Assembly (NCBI GenBank): GCA_944989445.1
Contig: CALYLW010000318.1
Location: forward strand, 545,833 to 609,832
Origin: Ampullaceana balthica
Taxonomy: Eukaryota > Mollusca > Gastropoda > Lymnaeidae
DNA length: 64,000 bases
Reading direction: 5' to 3'
The position numbers were made by a program, and so were the translations under genes. The notes beneath the pieces are model-generated. The model made no database searches and was not told the DNA's origin. It saw nothing but the letters and a program-made list of their open reading frames with translations. Each line of letters opens with the position of its first letter. Positions within the stretch are counted from its first letter, which is position 1. Of the stretch, positions 14,601 through 24,822 are shown in pieces.

Positions 14601-17600
14601 TGTGTTGTATTTCTAAATTAGAATTAATTGCTTTATGTATGATTACTACTTTGCTCTTGGTTCTTCTATCCTCTAGTGTTTCAAGGTTTAATGATTTAAC
14701 TAATGGTGTTATTCTTGTCAGTTTTGAATATTCTCCAGTAATGAATCTGGAAGCTCTTTTTTTAATTTGTTCTAGTTTATCAATGTTTTCTTTGGTGGAT
14801 GGGTCCCATACAGAAGATGCATATTCTAGTACAGGTCTCACCAAAGTGAGGTAGCATTTTAGTTTTATATCTCTATTACATTTGTAAAGGTTTCTTTTTA
14901 TAAAGCCTAAGGTTTTGTTTGAGAGCCATTCTAACTGTTACAAGTTGTGCTTATGACTTATCAAGGAAAATTTCATTGATTCTTGTATTCATAGAAAATA
15001 TTGATGTTATTCTCAATGATATGGATTCTGGAATAGTCTAATTTAAACAACTTTATGATATCTTAAAATGTATCTAAATTTATCATGTACTTTTCACTAA
15101 ATTTATATATTTCATTGCCAGCTTTTTTCTTGCTTGAAGTTTCAACATTTATTACTTGTTCACTTCAGGAAATCCATTTACCATGTCCAACTATTTCGAA
15201 TGTATTTGAAGTTGTTTCTATGGCAACTGTTGAAATACAGACCTTGCTGTACAAAATAGCTGTGATGATAAAAGGGCTGCATAAGTCTAATCTCATACTA
15301 GGAGAGATTCGAGGTTCACAAATATATGTAGACAGTACTTGTGAGAGTAAAATGAAGGTAAAAGTTCATTGGTTTTACAATTTAAATATCAGGGAAAAGA
15401 TAATTTTTAATCTAATGTTTTCTATCACTTATTGATCACTAAATTTTAATGAAACAAAAGTTATGTACGATTACTTTAAAACTATTTAATATGAATAATC
15501 AGAAAAGCACTTTGTTTATTTTGTTTTGTTTTACAACTAGGTTTATTACTGAAATATTACATGAGCAACGAATATATTACATGTAATAAAGGCTCGCCAC
15601 GATGCATACAATCAGTTTCAGCTATTTTTGCTCTATCGACAGATCTTTCCTTTATCTCTAGCCTATTTGAATTATGTGCAAGATAAAGAGTGCCATGTTA
15701 AGTTCGCCATTCCTGACAACCCAGTTTCTTTGGCAAGGTAAATAACTGTGATTTCTGCTTTGTCAAAATTGTACCCTGATTAGACGCACTTCATGTCTTC
15801 ATTACCTAGTGGGCTGATGGGCATTACTGAAGTTAGGAAACATCCATTTTCGTGATGGCAAGTTTATTTGTATGCACAAATAAATGTTAATTTAAGTTTC
15901 ATCTTATCCATTCAAGGTCAGCCCCAGAGATCAAGCTAAATGGCAGTTATTCATTTGCTAGTGATGTTTACGGTTTGGCTGTCTTGGCCTTGGAGCTTTA
16001 TGAAACAAAACATAATGTCTCACAGAAGTCAGGTGGAACCAAGAGAGACGTCATGGTGAGATTTCACAGTCGTTATCATATCATATATATTTAATTGTCA
16101 AATATTTTATAGTATGGATTTATTAACAATATTTTTTTATTATAATAATCACACAATAATATAATAAATTAAATCTTGAAAATGTTTACTTGAAAACCTT
16201 GTGGAAACTAAAACTAAAAATAGTGTTTTGAAGAAAATATAAAAGTTATCGAAATGGTATGTAGTGGAAATACTTAAATATAAATAATGATTGTTTTCAG
16301 TAAATTTAAAATTGTTCAATACTCGATTAAGATTCTATTAAACATTTTTGTAAATTTCTTAAATAGTGTCTTATAAATGTAATGTTAATATTCAGTGTGA
16401 AGGAACAATCCAACTGAAAAATGTGAAAAAGCCCAAACAAATGTCTAAGAAGTTATTTGCTACCTGGAAGAAATGCCTAGACCAAACACCTTCATTGAGA
16501 CCCTCGTTGGAGGATATCATAAGGTAAATTATTTAGTCCTAATTAATTAGCATCATTCGTCTTCATCTCTCTTTACAAAACAGGTTATGCATGAAGACTT
16601 TAAATTAGTGAAGAAATTTCTTTTTTTTCCACAGAAATAATAAATCTATATATAAGTGAATTATGTTGGCGTTAAATAAATAATACTGTAAGTATGTAAT
16701 AAATAAATCAAGATTTCAATTTTAGTGCAGAAAAAGATTTTTACTTGATAAATGACCTCACTATTTTTTTCCTATTTAATTCAACTTTTTTTTAATGATT
16801 GAGGAAAAATTCAAATTATGCATATTATTATGCGATACATGTTTTGTGGTTAAAATGTTTCTTTTCATAAACAATTAATACATTTCTTGTTTCTGTTTAA
16901 AGTGCCTTGAGTCCGGCTAAATCCTTCCCCGGCGTCTTTTCGACCAGCGATTCCAGTTCAGATCTTTACCCCAAAGACGATGACTCGACCGGAAGTAGTG
17001 AGGCATGCGTATTGAGGAAGAGAAAAGTGACAAGAAACATTATTTCTACACCATTGCAATTATCTGATAAAGAATTTACTAGAATATTTAGCGCTGGTGT
17101 GATAAATCCATCGCAGTCTGAGTCCTCAGAATATGAACAAGAAAATCACCATGGCCAAATTCAACGTAAGGTTTTAAGAGATGACCTCAAACAGAGGAGA
17201 ACTCAGACACGATTGAGGTCTAAGGTTCAACTGAACACAAGCTCCACTGAGAGAGTTACTACACAGACTTGTCAACACAAAAATGATCTGCAAGACACAA
17301 ACAATACACGAGCTGAGGTCGGAGCTTGTGGGGGATCAAACTACCAACTTAATGTTATTAACAACAAGCAATCTGATGATTATGATGATGTAGCACCCAA
17401 CACCCCTCCTCCTGTCACCTTTGAGTCAAAGATGCCGGTTCAAACAAACTCTTCCATATATGTTTTATCCAAGGCGATATCTGAGCCTGGAGCAGTAGGG
17501 ATTAAGAGACACGGTTATATAAACTACATCTACGACGACACTGAGGTTGATGAGGCTGGTGACCTTGATAGCCATCTGCAACATGAAACACGCCCCCTAC

Positions 17601-17725
17601 TACATGAAACACTCCCCCTCCTACATGAAACATGTCTCAGGGTGAATGATAATGTCTATGATCACGTAGATGATATCACTGGTGAATATCAAAATCTTTA
17701 TATGAAACCATTTCAAAATGTTTGA
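105..17725 (+). CDS. Tandem pseudokinase gene, copy 1 (5' incomplete)
   Basis: Spliced gene rebuilt by reading exons against copy 2. Exons: 105-260, 1870-1913, 2356-2508, 3034-3244, 3962-4121, 4557-4651, 5490-5669, 7192-7470, 7834-8059, 8829-9016, 9842-9986, 10126-10202, 10466-10484, 10826-10896, 13653-13781, 15169-15357, 15643-15737, 15917-16055, 16396-16523, 16903-17725. Every intron is GT-AG and every phase joins, giving 3507 nt (1168 codons plus TGA) with no internal stop. Domain order: helical region (residues 1-333), kinase-like domain 1 (334-612), linker (613-668), kinase-like domain 2 (669-894), tail (895-1168). I see no signal peptide or membrane segment, so an intracellular scaffold or signalling protein is the simplest reading; the missing N-terminus could change that. 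Both kinase domains lack catalytic residues. I cannot name the family. The gene model is strong; the function is inferred. Confidence 0.85.
699..1700 (+). mobile_element. Helitron-like insertion in copy 1 intron (3' limit uncertain)
   Basis: About 1 kb absent from the matching intron of copy 2. It begins TCTAATATATAAAGATGAAAG directly after an A, the usual look of many animal Helitron 5' ends, followed by a GTTT-rich stretch and a segment reading as 'ccgttggacccaggatgctg' with 'gaaattttgcatgggg'. I could not fix the 3' end (CTRR plus hairpin). No coding capacity was seen. Confidence 0.4.
4709..5430 (+). mobile_element. Composite insertion with CR1/L2-like LINE 3' fragment
   Basis: The intron 4652-5489 is 838 bp against 150 bp in copy 2 (36625-36774); the excess lies here. 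From about 5150 the + strand matches the C-terminal reading of the LINE at 14410-14844 (residue run LEQIQKRAARFIT, then EYSKLTR, LVKSL, LETLED), with an in-frame stop and indels. The part before it (about 4960-5130) is a different repeat, also present at about 57030-57200 ('gcatgacgaatgaccctc'). No target duplication was identified. Confidence 0.65.
6002..7015. mobile_element. Tigger/pogo-like TIR element with a nested GC-rich repeat
   Basis: Ends are inverted: left CAATCGGACCTCTCTAAGT, right (reverse complement) CAGTCGAACCTCACTAAGT, each flanked by TA (6000-6001 and 7016-7017). TA duplication and CAGTCGAACCTC-type ends fit TcMar-Tigger elements. There is no transposase ORF. Iterated 'cgactta' motifs sit near both ends. 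The middle (about 6163-6702) is a much more GC-rich segment that recurs inverted at 19576-20088, so this is probably a nested insertion. Absent from copy 2. Confidence 0.7.
6163..6702 (-). repeat. GC-rich dispersed repeat, copy a
   Basis: Roughly 540 bp, much more GC-rich than its surroundings, nested in the Tigger-like element. Reverse-complemented, it aligns over nearly its whole length with 19576-20088, sharing for example 'atgcccaggtggccgcttc' and 'tgaagagcactaggct'. I see no ORF, tRNA promoter or RT motif, and I do not recognise the family. Confidence 0.7.
7192..9986 (+). CDS. Copy 1 kinase-like domain 1 (tyrosine-kinase-like pseudokinase)
   Basis: Exons 7192-7470, 7834-8059, 8829-9016 and 9842-9986 encode a full kinase fold. 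The N-lobe reads VTVFLHE where an active kinase has VAVK, so the beta-3 lysine is replaced by Phe, and the Gly-rich loop is absent. Helix C and beta-4 are visible as MLRNLHHENIITLF. The catalytic loop is HRNITAASFLV instead of HRDLAARNVLV: the catalytic Asp is Asn and the Mg-binding Asn is Ser. DFG is DFH. C-lobe landmarks are kept: SAPE (for APE), ASDSWMFGHFTFELLTH (for SDVWSFG...E), and CCSLNPWDRPP (for CW..NP..RP). These C-lobe and catalytic-loop features match the tyrosine kinase group. Loss of Lys, HRD-Asp and the Gly loop together makes phosphotransfer very unlikely. Confidence 0.85.
8245..8530 (+). mobile_element. tRNA-derived SINE, full-length
   Basis: Starts with a tRNA-like head: an A-box-like 'ggcatgcgcgctcggctgg' and a B-box GGTTCGAATCC near 8290. 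The body is GC-rich and the 3' end reads 'ttctgtatagaatgagcgtc' followed by 'gataagacaagacaagg'. That tail is shared with the LINE family in this window. It lies in the copy 1 intron 8060-8828 and is absent from copy 2. Other copies: 49140-49420, 59565-59850 and a head fragment at 23735-23800, all on the - strand. Confidence 0.75.
9197..9792 (+). repeat. 20-bp AT-rich minisatellite in copy 1 intron
   Basis: About 30 nearly perfect copies of a 20-bp unit, TTATTGATTTAATAATTCTR, with one variable position (G or A) that often alternates between units. Only one other base change is seen (tttaatactt near 9441). Copy 2 has just a few degenerate units at 40660-40870, so the array expanded after the duplication. 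Confidence 0.95.
10126..10896 (+). CDS. Copy 1 linker exons, including a 19-nt microexon
   Basis: Three short exons (10126-10202, 10466-10484, 10826-10896) join kinase-like domain 1 to domain 2. The middle one is only 19 nt (GIPNVN plus one base), flanked by a TTTGCAG acceptor and a GTAAGT donor. Copy 2 holds the same microexon at 41527-41545. The third exon encodes YEFFRNQEPKSCTKPQPTMR, a basic, proline-containing stretch. No domain is recognised. The linker donor at 10203 (GTAGAC) is the weakest splice call in this gene; it is supported by phase and by the GTAAAC in copy 2. Confidence 0.7.
10975..13546 (+). mobile_element. hAT DNA transposon with decayed transposase
   Basis: 2572 bp with ends CAGGGGTGGACAAACT (left) and, reverse-complemented, CAGGGGTGGGCAAAAT (right), flanked by a perfect 8-bp target duplication TCTTAAAC (10967-10974 and 13547-13554). 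Copy 2 keeps the empty site with a single TCTTAAAC at 41973-41980. Inside is a broken transposase: an ORF at 11439-11912 (NLTNEERKSNCQEFVKNLQK), further pieces at 12539-13001 (ALAVEFERRFQDIKNLEPHF), then ICEQAFSCMKINKSKNRSKL near 13050, the hAT C-terminal dimerisation signature. Frameshifts make it non-autonomous. It resembles the GTF2IRD2/Charlie-like branch. Confidence 0.93.
11439..13165 (+). pseudogene. hAT transposase remnant
   Basis: Coding pieces in different frames at 11439-11912, about 12540-12790, 12732-13001 and about 13000-13165 together match an hAT transposase from its N-terminal region to the C-terminal dimerisation region. The conserved C-terminal block is visible as a Cys-Glu-Gln-Ala-Phe-Ser motif followed by a Lys/Asn-rich stretch. 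Stops and frame changes separate the pieces, so no functional protein is expected. It sits wholly inside the element with TSD TCTTAAAC, in an intron of copy 1, same orientation as the host gene. Confidence 0.85.
13653..16523 (+). CDS. Copy 1 kinase-like domain 2 (divergent pseudokinase)
   Basis: Exons 13653-13781, 15169-15357, 15643-15737, 15917-16055 and 16396-16523. The first encodes DGELLIKEYADREF, which may correspond to beta-3 with a retained Lys. The region equivalent to the catalytic loop is GLHKSNLILGEIRGSQIYV: the HRD motif is gone, and no DFG can be seen before the activation segment. The C-lobe is clearer: RSAPEIKLNGSYSFASDVYG followed by LAVLALELYE matches APE, helix E-F and helix F. 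KKCLDQTPSLRPSLEDII matches the last helices, with the conserved Arg of the RP motif. The domain is smaller and more divergent than domain 1. I call it a second pseudokinase from the C-lobe; the N-lobe assignment is less certain. Confidence 0.72.
14333..14921 (-). mobile_element. CR1/L2-like LINE, 5'-truncated
   Basis: The - strand ORF 14410-14844 encodes 144 residues of the C-terminal end of a non-LTR retrotransposon ORF2 (MVRPVLEYASSVWDPSTKEN, LEQIKKRASRFITGEYSKL, and a terminal SGIRAWNGLPEETR). The 3' end is the shared 'ttctgtatagaaggagcgtc' tail and TATCT-type repeats at 14337-14350. Copy 2 lacks this insertion. Reverse transcriptase motifs are upstream of the truncation and missing. Confidence 0.88.
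16903..17725 (+). CDS. Copy 1 C-terminal tail exon with acidic-context tyrosines
   Basis: Single 823-nt exon, 273 residues after the split codon, probably disordered (Ser, Asp, Asn, Gln rich). It starts ALSPAKSFPG, has a basic cluster LRKRKVTR, a proline patch NTPPPVTF, and three short LLHET-type repeats near the end. Tyrosines sit in SH2-ligand-like contexts: YDDV, YINY, IYDD, YDHV, YQNL (Y-x-N) and YMKP. The terminal block reads VYDHVDDITGEYQNLYMKPF, which gives YxxV-x6-YxxL, close to the ITAM pattern YxxL/I-x6-8-YxxL/I. If phosphorylated by a partner kinase, such a tail could recruit SH2 proteins. That role is inference. The stop is TGA at 17723-17725. Confidence 0.8.
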
Positions 17726-17751
17726 CATTCTTTTTTCTATCTGTTATATAC

Positions 17752-18477
17752 AGTGGAACCCATTTTTTCTACCTTGGTTAACTCGCCAACCCTATTAAGT
17801 CGACGTTTATTAGTGTAACCACCCAAATTAAATTTTTGTATTTGCATTTTCTTATCACGTCGATTCTTTCATGTCAATGAACCCTAATTTCTTTAACAAT
17901 AAAAAAGCCAAAAATTGAACTTAAATCGTTTATCTCGCCGTCCACCGTGCAAGCATGACTGTAACAAGAACCATCTGCTATTACCATCATATTTACCTCT
18001 TTTACAAAAATCCCGTCAACTCAGCGAATTCAAAATAGAAGAAATTAATAAATCATGAGCCAATCTAAGGAGTAAACAGTGATGATATGTTATTAAATGT
18101 TATATTATTGCGCATTCGTCAACTAGCCGGAATTATTATGAAATTGAATGTAATGATTATTAAAAGATTTGACAAGGACACATCATAAAAATAACTCCGC
18201 TTAATACGCTATACGGACCAATGGAAGTTACGGTTTAATGCTCAAGACCAAACAGTATGGGTTCTGGTCTCAATTCTGGTTAACTGTTAGCAACCTTATA
18301 AAATACTAAGGTGTTAACGGTTGACATTGATTAGTTAACCGTTACTTCAGCGCGTCTTTATTAGCGAATTACCACGAGTTTCTTCTGGTGTGTGTCAAAT
18401 CAGTCAAATCTCAAAATATCAATGGGCCGCCATATCTCAAATAACTTAGGGCCCCATCAAGTCTAAATCCGGCCCTG
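17752..18477. mobile_element. 3' flank insertion: Tigger-like end and hAT-like end
   Basis: Sequence not shared with the downstream flank of copy 2. It opens TA-CAGTGGAACCC, a Tigger-type terminus, and closes with 'ctaaatccggccctg', which reverse-complemented (CAGGGCCGGATTTAG) looks like an hAT terminus. I found no matching opposite ends or target duplications, so these are probably overlapping truncated elements. Confidence 0.35.
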
Positions 18478-19000
18478 AGCTTGTCCGGCATATACATATT
18501 CTATATAGATCTTAGAAAGTTTGTATTAGAAATGTTTTTTACATTGACATTTCCAAATTTGCCAACCAAATCTACTTGTGTTACGTTAAATGTTATTATT
18601 CTACAATATGGCAGATGATCATGATACGATAAATTCGATGTTGCTTCGTTGGTAACGGGCAGGATTTTAAAATATCTAAATATGAATATATGTATTAAAG
18701 AAATATTTTAATATTATAATTGATACTCTTAATTCACATGCTGTTTAAAAAATAAATTTTTATTTTCTGTATAATTTGGTAATAAAAGAAGAATAGTATA
18801 ATTCTTGAATCAAAACATCGAAGCCTTTTTAAATGTAAATAACTACAAGTTCACTTTGTGAAGGAAAAAAAAAGGAAATTCTTTTCATCAAGCGAAGATA
18901 ATTATTTTTTATATGTATATTTTATGTTTAATAAAGTAAATATTTTTTATAAAAGTAGTAATTGTGTTATTGTAAAAAATATGTCATTTGCTGTTATGTG
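18478..19000 (+). other. Shared 3' flank of copy 1 (end of duplicated block)
   Basis: Noncoding, AT-rich. The part near 18806-18860 ('aaatgtaaataactacaag' and 'ttcactttgtgaag') matches 47220-47265 downstream of copy 2, so the duplicated block runs about 1.2 kb past the stop codon. An AATAAA at about 18930 could be the polyadenylation signal. Nothing recognisable is seen from 19000 to 19490. Confidence 0.55.
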
Positions 19001-19575
19001 CTAATTTCAATGAGTGAATGCGTGCATCATCTAAACAAGATTTTAGTAGTACCTAAGGTCATGGGCGGCGCCAGTCTCATATACCATATACGCTGCCCGA
19101 GAACCTAATGAGGTGCAAGCTGTGATAGAAATTAAATGTAGAATTAACTTGTACTGACTAGATTACAAAATTGTTGTTTGCAAATTTTAAAACAAAAATG
19201 TCTTTACTAGACTGTTTAATTGACGTTTCGAGGGATTGAGATCCGCTAGTTTCCATATGTTGAGACCCGCTGACTAAGACCCCATGTGTCATTGTTCCAC
19301 TCGTTCTAGATCAATGATAGCTATCTCAGCCGTTAGGTGACCAACATTAACACTAAGAGCCGTCATATAGCTCACCTTATAAAGTCAAGTGTTGAAAGCG
19401 TTTGTCCTATTACCACATTTGTTAGGTGACATTTAATTTTTATTATGATAAATTTATATGTTACATATAAAACTGGCTTATTTTGTAGCTACAACACCGT
19501 CGAGAAGGGTGCCCTCTACGGGGCCGAAGTCCGACACGCTAAGTGTTAGGTGCTAGTCACATATGATTACAGTCG

Positions 19576-20088
19576 CTGTACGGATCTTAGGCAAAGCATC
19601 TAGATGCAATGCCGATGATGAAAACCAAACTACCCATTGAGTGTCGGGTTGTTCCTCAGCGACCGTTTCGTCCCCCTCATTTTACTAGCAACGCCATTGA
19701 GCGGGGCCGGATTAGGGCCAGGAGCGCCAGTACGGATTAGCAAAATTAACCGCGAAGAACGCAGCAGCTTTGAGGAAACTCTCCAGTGGGGGTCACACCC
19801 TAGCGGTGGTCCTAACGATTGAGACCCCTATGCTTTGCCGTGGTGGCACCAAAGTATTAGCGGGTTGAAGCAGGGATTTTCACCCCTCCATGCGAGGTCA
19901 ATTTACTGGGAGGCATTTTCGACTTTCTGTCCTGGATGCCCAGGTGGCCGCTTCAGAAGCGACCGCTTCCGGGAGTGGGGGGGGGTCTCAACTGTTACGT
20001 CCCCTTGGGGCCAGATAGCTGAGAGGGTCTTTCTGGAAGACCCATGAAGAGCACTAGGCTTGGGGCTACTGATTTTCTTCCACATGTC
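19576..20088 (+). repeat. GC-rich dispersed repeat, copy b
   Basis: Matches 6163-6702 in inverted orientation. The block containing it (about 19507-20092) is flanked by a long direct repeat, TTGTAGCTACAACACC, at about 19482-19500 and 20093-20112. The repeat could be a target site duplication of a retroposed element. Short ORFs here are chance products of GC-rich sequence. Family unknown. Confidence 0.7.
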
Positions 20089-20578
20089 GCTTATTGTAGC
20101 TACAACACCAACCATGAAATGCAATGCGAAAATCAAAGAGACAATCAGCAACCTTTTAGATAGAGATCAGGTCATATTAGGCCGTTTAAAATAATGGGAG
20201 TGAGACTGCAACCAGGCTTTTAAATTAGTAAACATATAAACAGGGTATTAGTTAGCCTGAGAGGACTTAACACAACAGCGAACGTTTCGGCAAAGAGCCT
20301 TCATCAACGGATAAATAGTACACAAATAAAACGAATATAACGAAAGAATTTTTTTTAAATACTTAGCTGTGGTGAGATCCAGTTAGTCCAGTAGAGATAT
20401 AGTAAGGAGGGAAATGTAAAATCTTATATAGGAAAGGAGAGGGTGGGTGTGGTCAATCAATCAGGTTGTCAGTGCAAACACCACATTCATCCCATGTGGT
20501 GTAAGGTCCCATACTCTTGGATCAGTCTATTCTCTTTAAATAACCTTTTATTTTTTAAATATTAAAATATTTGATGTT

Positions 20579-20579
<1 letters not shown>

Positions 20580-20674
<95 letters not shown>

Positions 20675-20721
20675 GCGTGTGTGTGTAAGCACATATTTAA
20701 TTATTTGATGTTTGAAGTTTA

Positions 20722-20801
<80 letters not shown>
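20580..20801. repeat. Two (CT)n microsatellite tracts
   Basis: Pure CT dinucleotides at 20581-20670 and 20724-20800, each followed by a 'gagtgcgtgtgt' step and a near-identical 'aagcacatat'/'aaacacatat' segment. The second tract looks like a local duplication of the first. Confidence 0.97.
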
Positions 20802-20805
<4 letters not shown>

Positions 20806-23800
20806 GCGTGTGTTTGTAAACACATATATACTAGCTGGTAAACTCGGTGTTTTTGGGGTGCCAATAGAACCTTTTATGTAAAATATATTAAGGGCCATGT
20901 GTTTAATAAAAGTCAATTCACTAATAAAAAATAACTTCCAAACAAATGATATTAAAATTATTTGTGTAAATACTTCTTTCCCCCTGAAGGATTCCTTTCC
21001 CGCAACGCAACCCCATACTTCAATAGGATCACATAACCCAGTATGATCCTGTTGCATAATGGCATCCCTTACTTGGATGAATCCTTTTATACGATGTGAT
21101 ATGGTCTCCCGCGAAATTCCAGTTCCCTCGTGGGATGTCAACCCATTTAACATTTGATTTAATAGGATCCTATTCCACTAGGGGTCACGCTTCCCGTGAG
21201 ATCCCATTTTTGCTAGTCTCACATTTACCAATTCTATCCCACTATCGTATGATGACGGTATCTACCGAATATGGCAAAGTTTCATCAACACTCAAACTCG
21301 AGTTTACTGGTGTTTTTTAAACCTTCATTTATTTTCCAGTAAGTAGCATAGACTTGAGATCATAAGTATTTTTATAACAAATTCTAGCTTAATTATTAAT
21401 GCCCCCTCAAACCTCCAATAACAGAAACTATTAACAATCATTTTCCGATGAAGATTATTTTTTTACAAAACAATATTCCAAAGAAATACAATAGATATAA
21501 CAATTTACCCGTTAAGTTTACGGCGCAGTGCCAATTGGTCCCCTTCTATCACGTGATATTTGGCCTACAGAAAATCATTCTGAAAAATAATTAAATAATC
21601 GGTTCCGTTGAAATCGTTTTAAAAAAATAACGGCATCCTATCGAAAAATGGAATCACAGAGGTTTCTTGAATAGTTTAGAGTTTAGATAATAATCAAATG
21701 AAATTATTAATTATATTATATATTACATTCATAGTCTGACTAATTAGAGGGGGATGACTTTAAAATTTGTCCCATTAAAATGGATTAAAAGATAACGGAA
21801 ATATTGCAAAAAATAGTATAATTTGTTCATAAGTAAGATTAAAACATCTCTAGAGTTTAACCTGTGTTATAATGTATCCAACATGTTCCAGTATTGTCAA
21901 GATCGCATTTAATTAAGTGGGGAATAAAGTCGTGAACGTTTACGAACAAATCATTTTGGACCTAGAGCCTCATGATAAAGTTCTAAACCCGACTAAATTT
22001 CAATCCAGATCATGATGGATATTTGAACCAAGTTTGGTCAAGATCCATCAACCCACGTACGAATGTGTGCCACACTAAGTTCACTAAGCCTGCTGCCCCG
22101 CAACGAAAAATGCTGTCTTTATTATTATTATTATTATTATATTAAATTAAATTATATAAATTATACGTCGCTTCTCTCTTTTCCGTCTTTTCTTTTAGCT
22201 TAATGTCATTCAATAGATTTATCTTTCTACTGTTTTAACTTTTTAAAAAATTAAAAAGTAAAAAGTAAGAAAATGAACAGCTCATTTAAGAACATTTTGA
22301 ACAGAATTTCCGTTATCTAAAATAAGAAATCTCAAAATAATTTTATTGTTAGCAAATTATAATTAAGCCTCTCTCTTTCATGTAATCCCCTCCTTTACTT
22401 TTTTTTTAATTTGGTTTGGTGGTGGGAGCTTCAGGGCTGAATTGGACAGTTCCAAAATATTTCAGATTTCACATGTTTGACGTCTTGATGTCTGATGACA
22501 GGATGTTTGATGACACGTTTGGTGACTTGATTTTTGATAAGATGAATTTAACCAGGCTCATTTAGTTCAGATGTCATAAATAGTAACAATTGGACTAGGA
22601 TTTATAAATATCTGAATTTTGATTTTAAACATTTTATTTTACACATTCTATTTTTTTATAAACTTACTTAAGATCTAGTTTGTGTTTAATTTTTTTTAAC
22701 TTTTAATGTTTAGTCTAGTTTATTTTGTTGTTCGTTTGTTGTTTCTTTTTTACACTTTGATACTTCAGAAATAAACTTCGTTAAAACTTTAAAACATATT
22801 GGTTTTTCCCCGTAACTATTTTTAGAAGGCTACAACGACTTCAAGTTGTTTTTATGGGCGTGTCATATTGTGATGCTAGTCACAAACACTCACGTCATCA
22901 CATTCTTCTATTGGAAGAAGTGGACTGCCATCACTTGTAAGAGCTTTAAGTATATTTATAAATACGAGCATATTATACAATTAAGGGTTCTGATGAATCA
23001 AAAAGAAATGACATCCCACTTGAAAAAAAAAGATTTTTTTAAACACTTCCTTAACCCCGGTGTGTTGAACTGGCTTGGGCTAAACTATAACCTCCCCCCC
23101 CACCCCCACCACACACACACCCAGGCCAGAATGTACCCGCTTGATATGATGAGTATTCAGAAGTAAACTGGTGAATAATTAACTAATTAGACCCACCGAA
23201 AATGACCCAATCACGTCAAAAAGGAGTTGCTAAAGAACTAAAATTACAAGAAAATAAATATTTAGCTTCAAATATAAATAATAGAGTTTCTATATTAATT
23301 TTCCTGACCAAATATTATATCATTATCATGAGCAGTGACGTATCTAAGATTGGTGTAATCCGTAGCGATAAACTCATTGTGTCACTCCTTCCGTTTTGGC
23401 TTATGACTGCAGGGTTTATACTTCTTTTAAGTTAGTCAAGAGTATATAAATGATGAAAGTGCAAGTGTTTTTGGGTGTTCATTTTTATATAGCAGCGTTG
23501 CCTCGATTTTTTTATGAAGCGTTCGGAAATGTTTAAAATATTTTTTTTACATCTTTTATGAACGAAACTCGAGTAGTAAAGGAGTCGTAGCAAGGTTAAA
23601 TGTATGTTTATTAATGACAACAGTTACTAACTAGTATGCACACGGTACAATGTGGTATTTGATAAGGCTGTTGAGACAGATCGTTTTTGAAGACCCGTCA
23701 CTTAAATGTTTTAAATAAGTCATTCCTTGCCTTTACGAAAACTCAAATCCATGATCATCGGTTTGCCAGCCGAGCGCGCATGCCGCTAGACCACCATTAT

Positions 23801-24822
23801 CATAAAAATGACCAGTGCCATCTATCTGTCTGATCAATAGCGTAATTATTAGAATGGCCAATAAGGTCATCATCTTGTTGGCAAGTGTGTCATTGTATTT
23901 ACACTTTAGTGGATCTATGGTCATCTTCTCATAGTAAATTTTAAAAAAATGGTGGATGAAATTCTAAAATAAATTTTAGACTTTTCTTCATGTCTAACAA
24001 CAAAAAGTTAAAGAAGTAACGCATTTTTTTAGTAGATGCACTCTACAATCAATAAATCAATGTTTTCATTGGAAGATTTATGTATCGTGATGTGTTTAAA
24101 GTTGACCTTGTTAAAATTTGTGAGAGTTAAAAACGGGTGGCCGGGTGGGTGCATCCTGCATCCTTCTTCGTCTAAAAACATTTAACTAGAATTTATATTT
24201 CAGTCAAACAAACATGTCATCGAACATTTTAATGTTGGCATCAAAACTAACGAATAACTTAAATATATAACTTAATTTATCAATAGATTCTAGATCAAAT
24301 CTCTTTCTTTTCTTTTTTCTCAGATTCCACCGTTTAGAGCTTTCTTCATCTGAATCTGTTTGAATGTCCCAATCAAGACTTCACATCCCAGAATGTCAAG
24401 ATTCTGGATGTAGACTAAATTTAGAGAAGCTACAAAGTGAACTTAACACAAATGGATGCTCCGTGGCAAGATATTCCATGAATAAATTTACTTTAAGATA
24501 TTTTAATCTGTAAACTTACTTTTTACCCTCTTATTAACATTTTTAAATACCATTACTGAAAGTGAAACAATATTTCTGCTAGACATCAAAATTTATGCTA
24601 GATACGATTTCAAATACCTAGAAGATAATGGGTAAAATTGTTAAAATATTACCATTTAAAGTCTCATGTATTATCATTGCAAGTCTTTTTCACATTATAT
24701 CAAAACTATAAAAATGTAAATCTAGACACAAACCTTGAATAAACGTAGGGCATATGTATAGAAGGAGCGTCTATATAAGAAAACATAAAGTCTCATCTAT
24801 TATTTTAAAAGTTTTATCCTAG
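20802..24822. other. Gene-free spacer
   Basis: Four kilobases of AT-rich DNA. I see no exon with both splice sites and sustained reading. Contents: a (TTA)n run near 22121, a C-rich/CA run at 23092-23120, and a SINE head fragment on the - strand at 23735-23800. The stretch 20150-20580 contains 'cgaacgtttcggcaaagagc', a motif common in Penelope-like and related repeats, without other support. Confidence 0.5.

Noticed and set aside
14450..14854. 134-codon + strand ORF
   Set aside because: Antisense shadow of the LINE ORF end on the - strand.
19637..20151. Short ORFs in GC-rich sequence
   Set aside because: Caused by the unclassified GC-rich repeat; its other copy has no matching open frames.
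20719..21153. ORF ending in an Arg-Glu dipeptide run
   Set aside because: The run is the (CT)n microsatellite read on the other strand; the rest has no coding sign.
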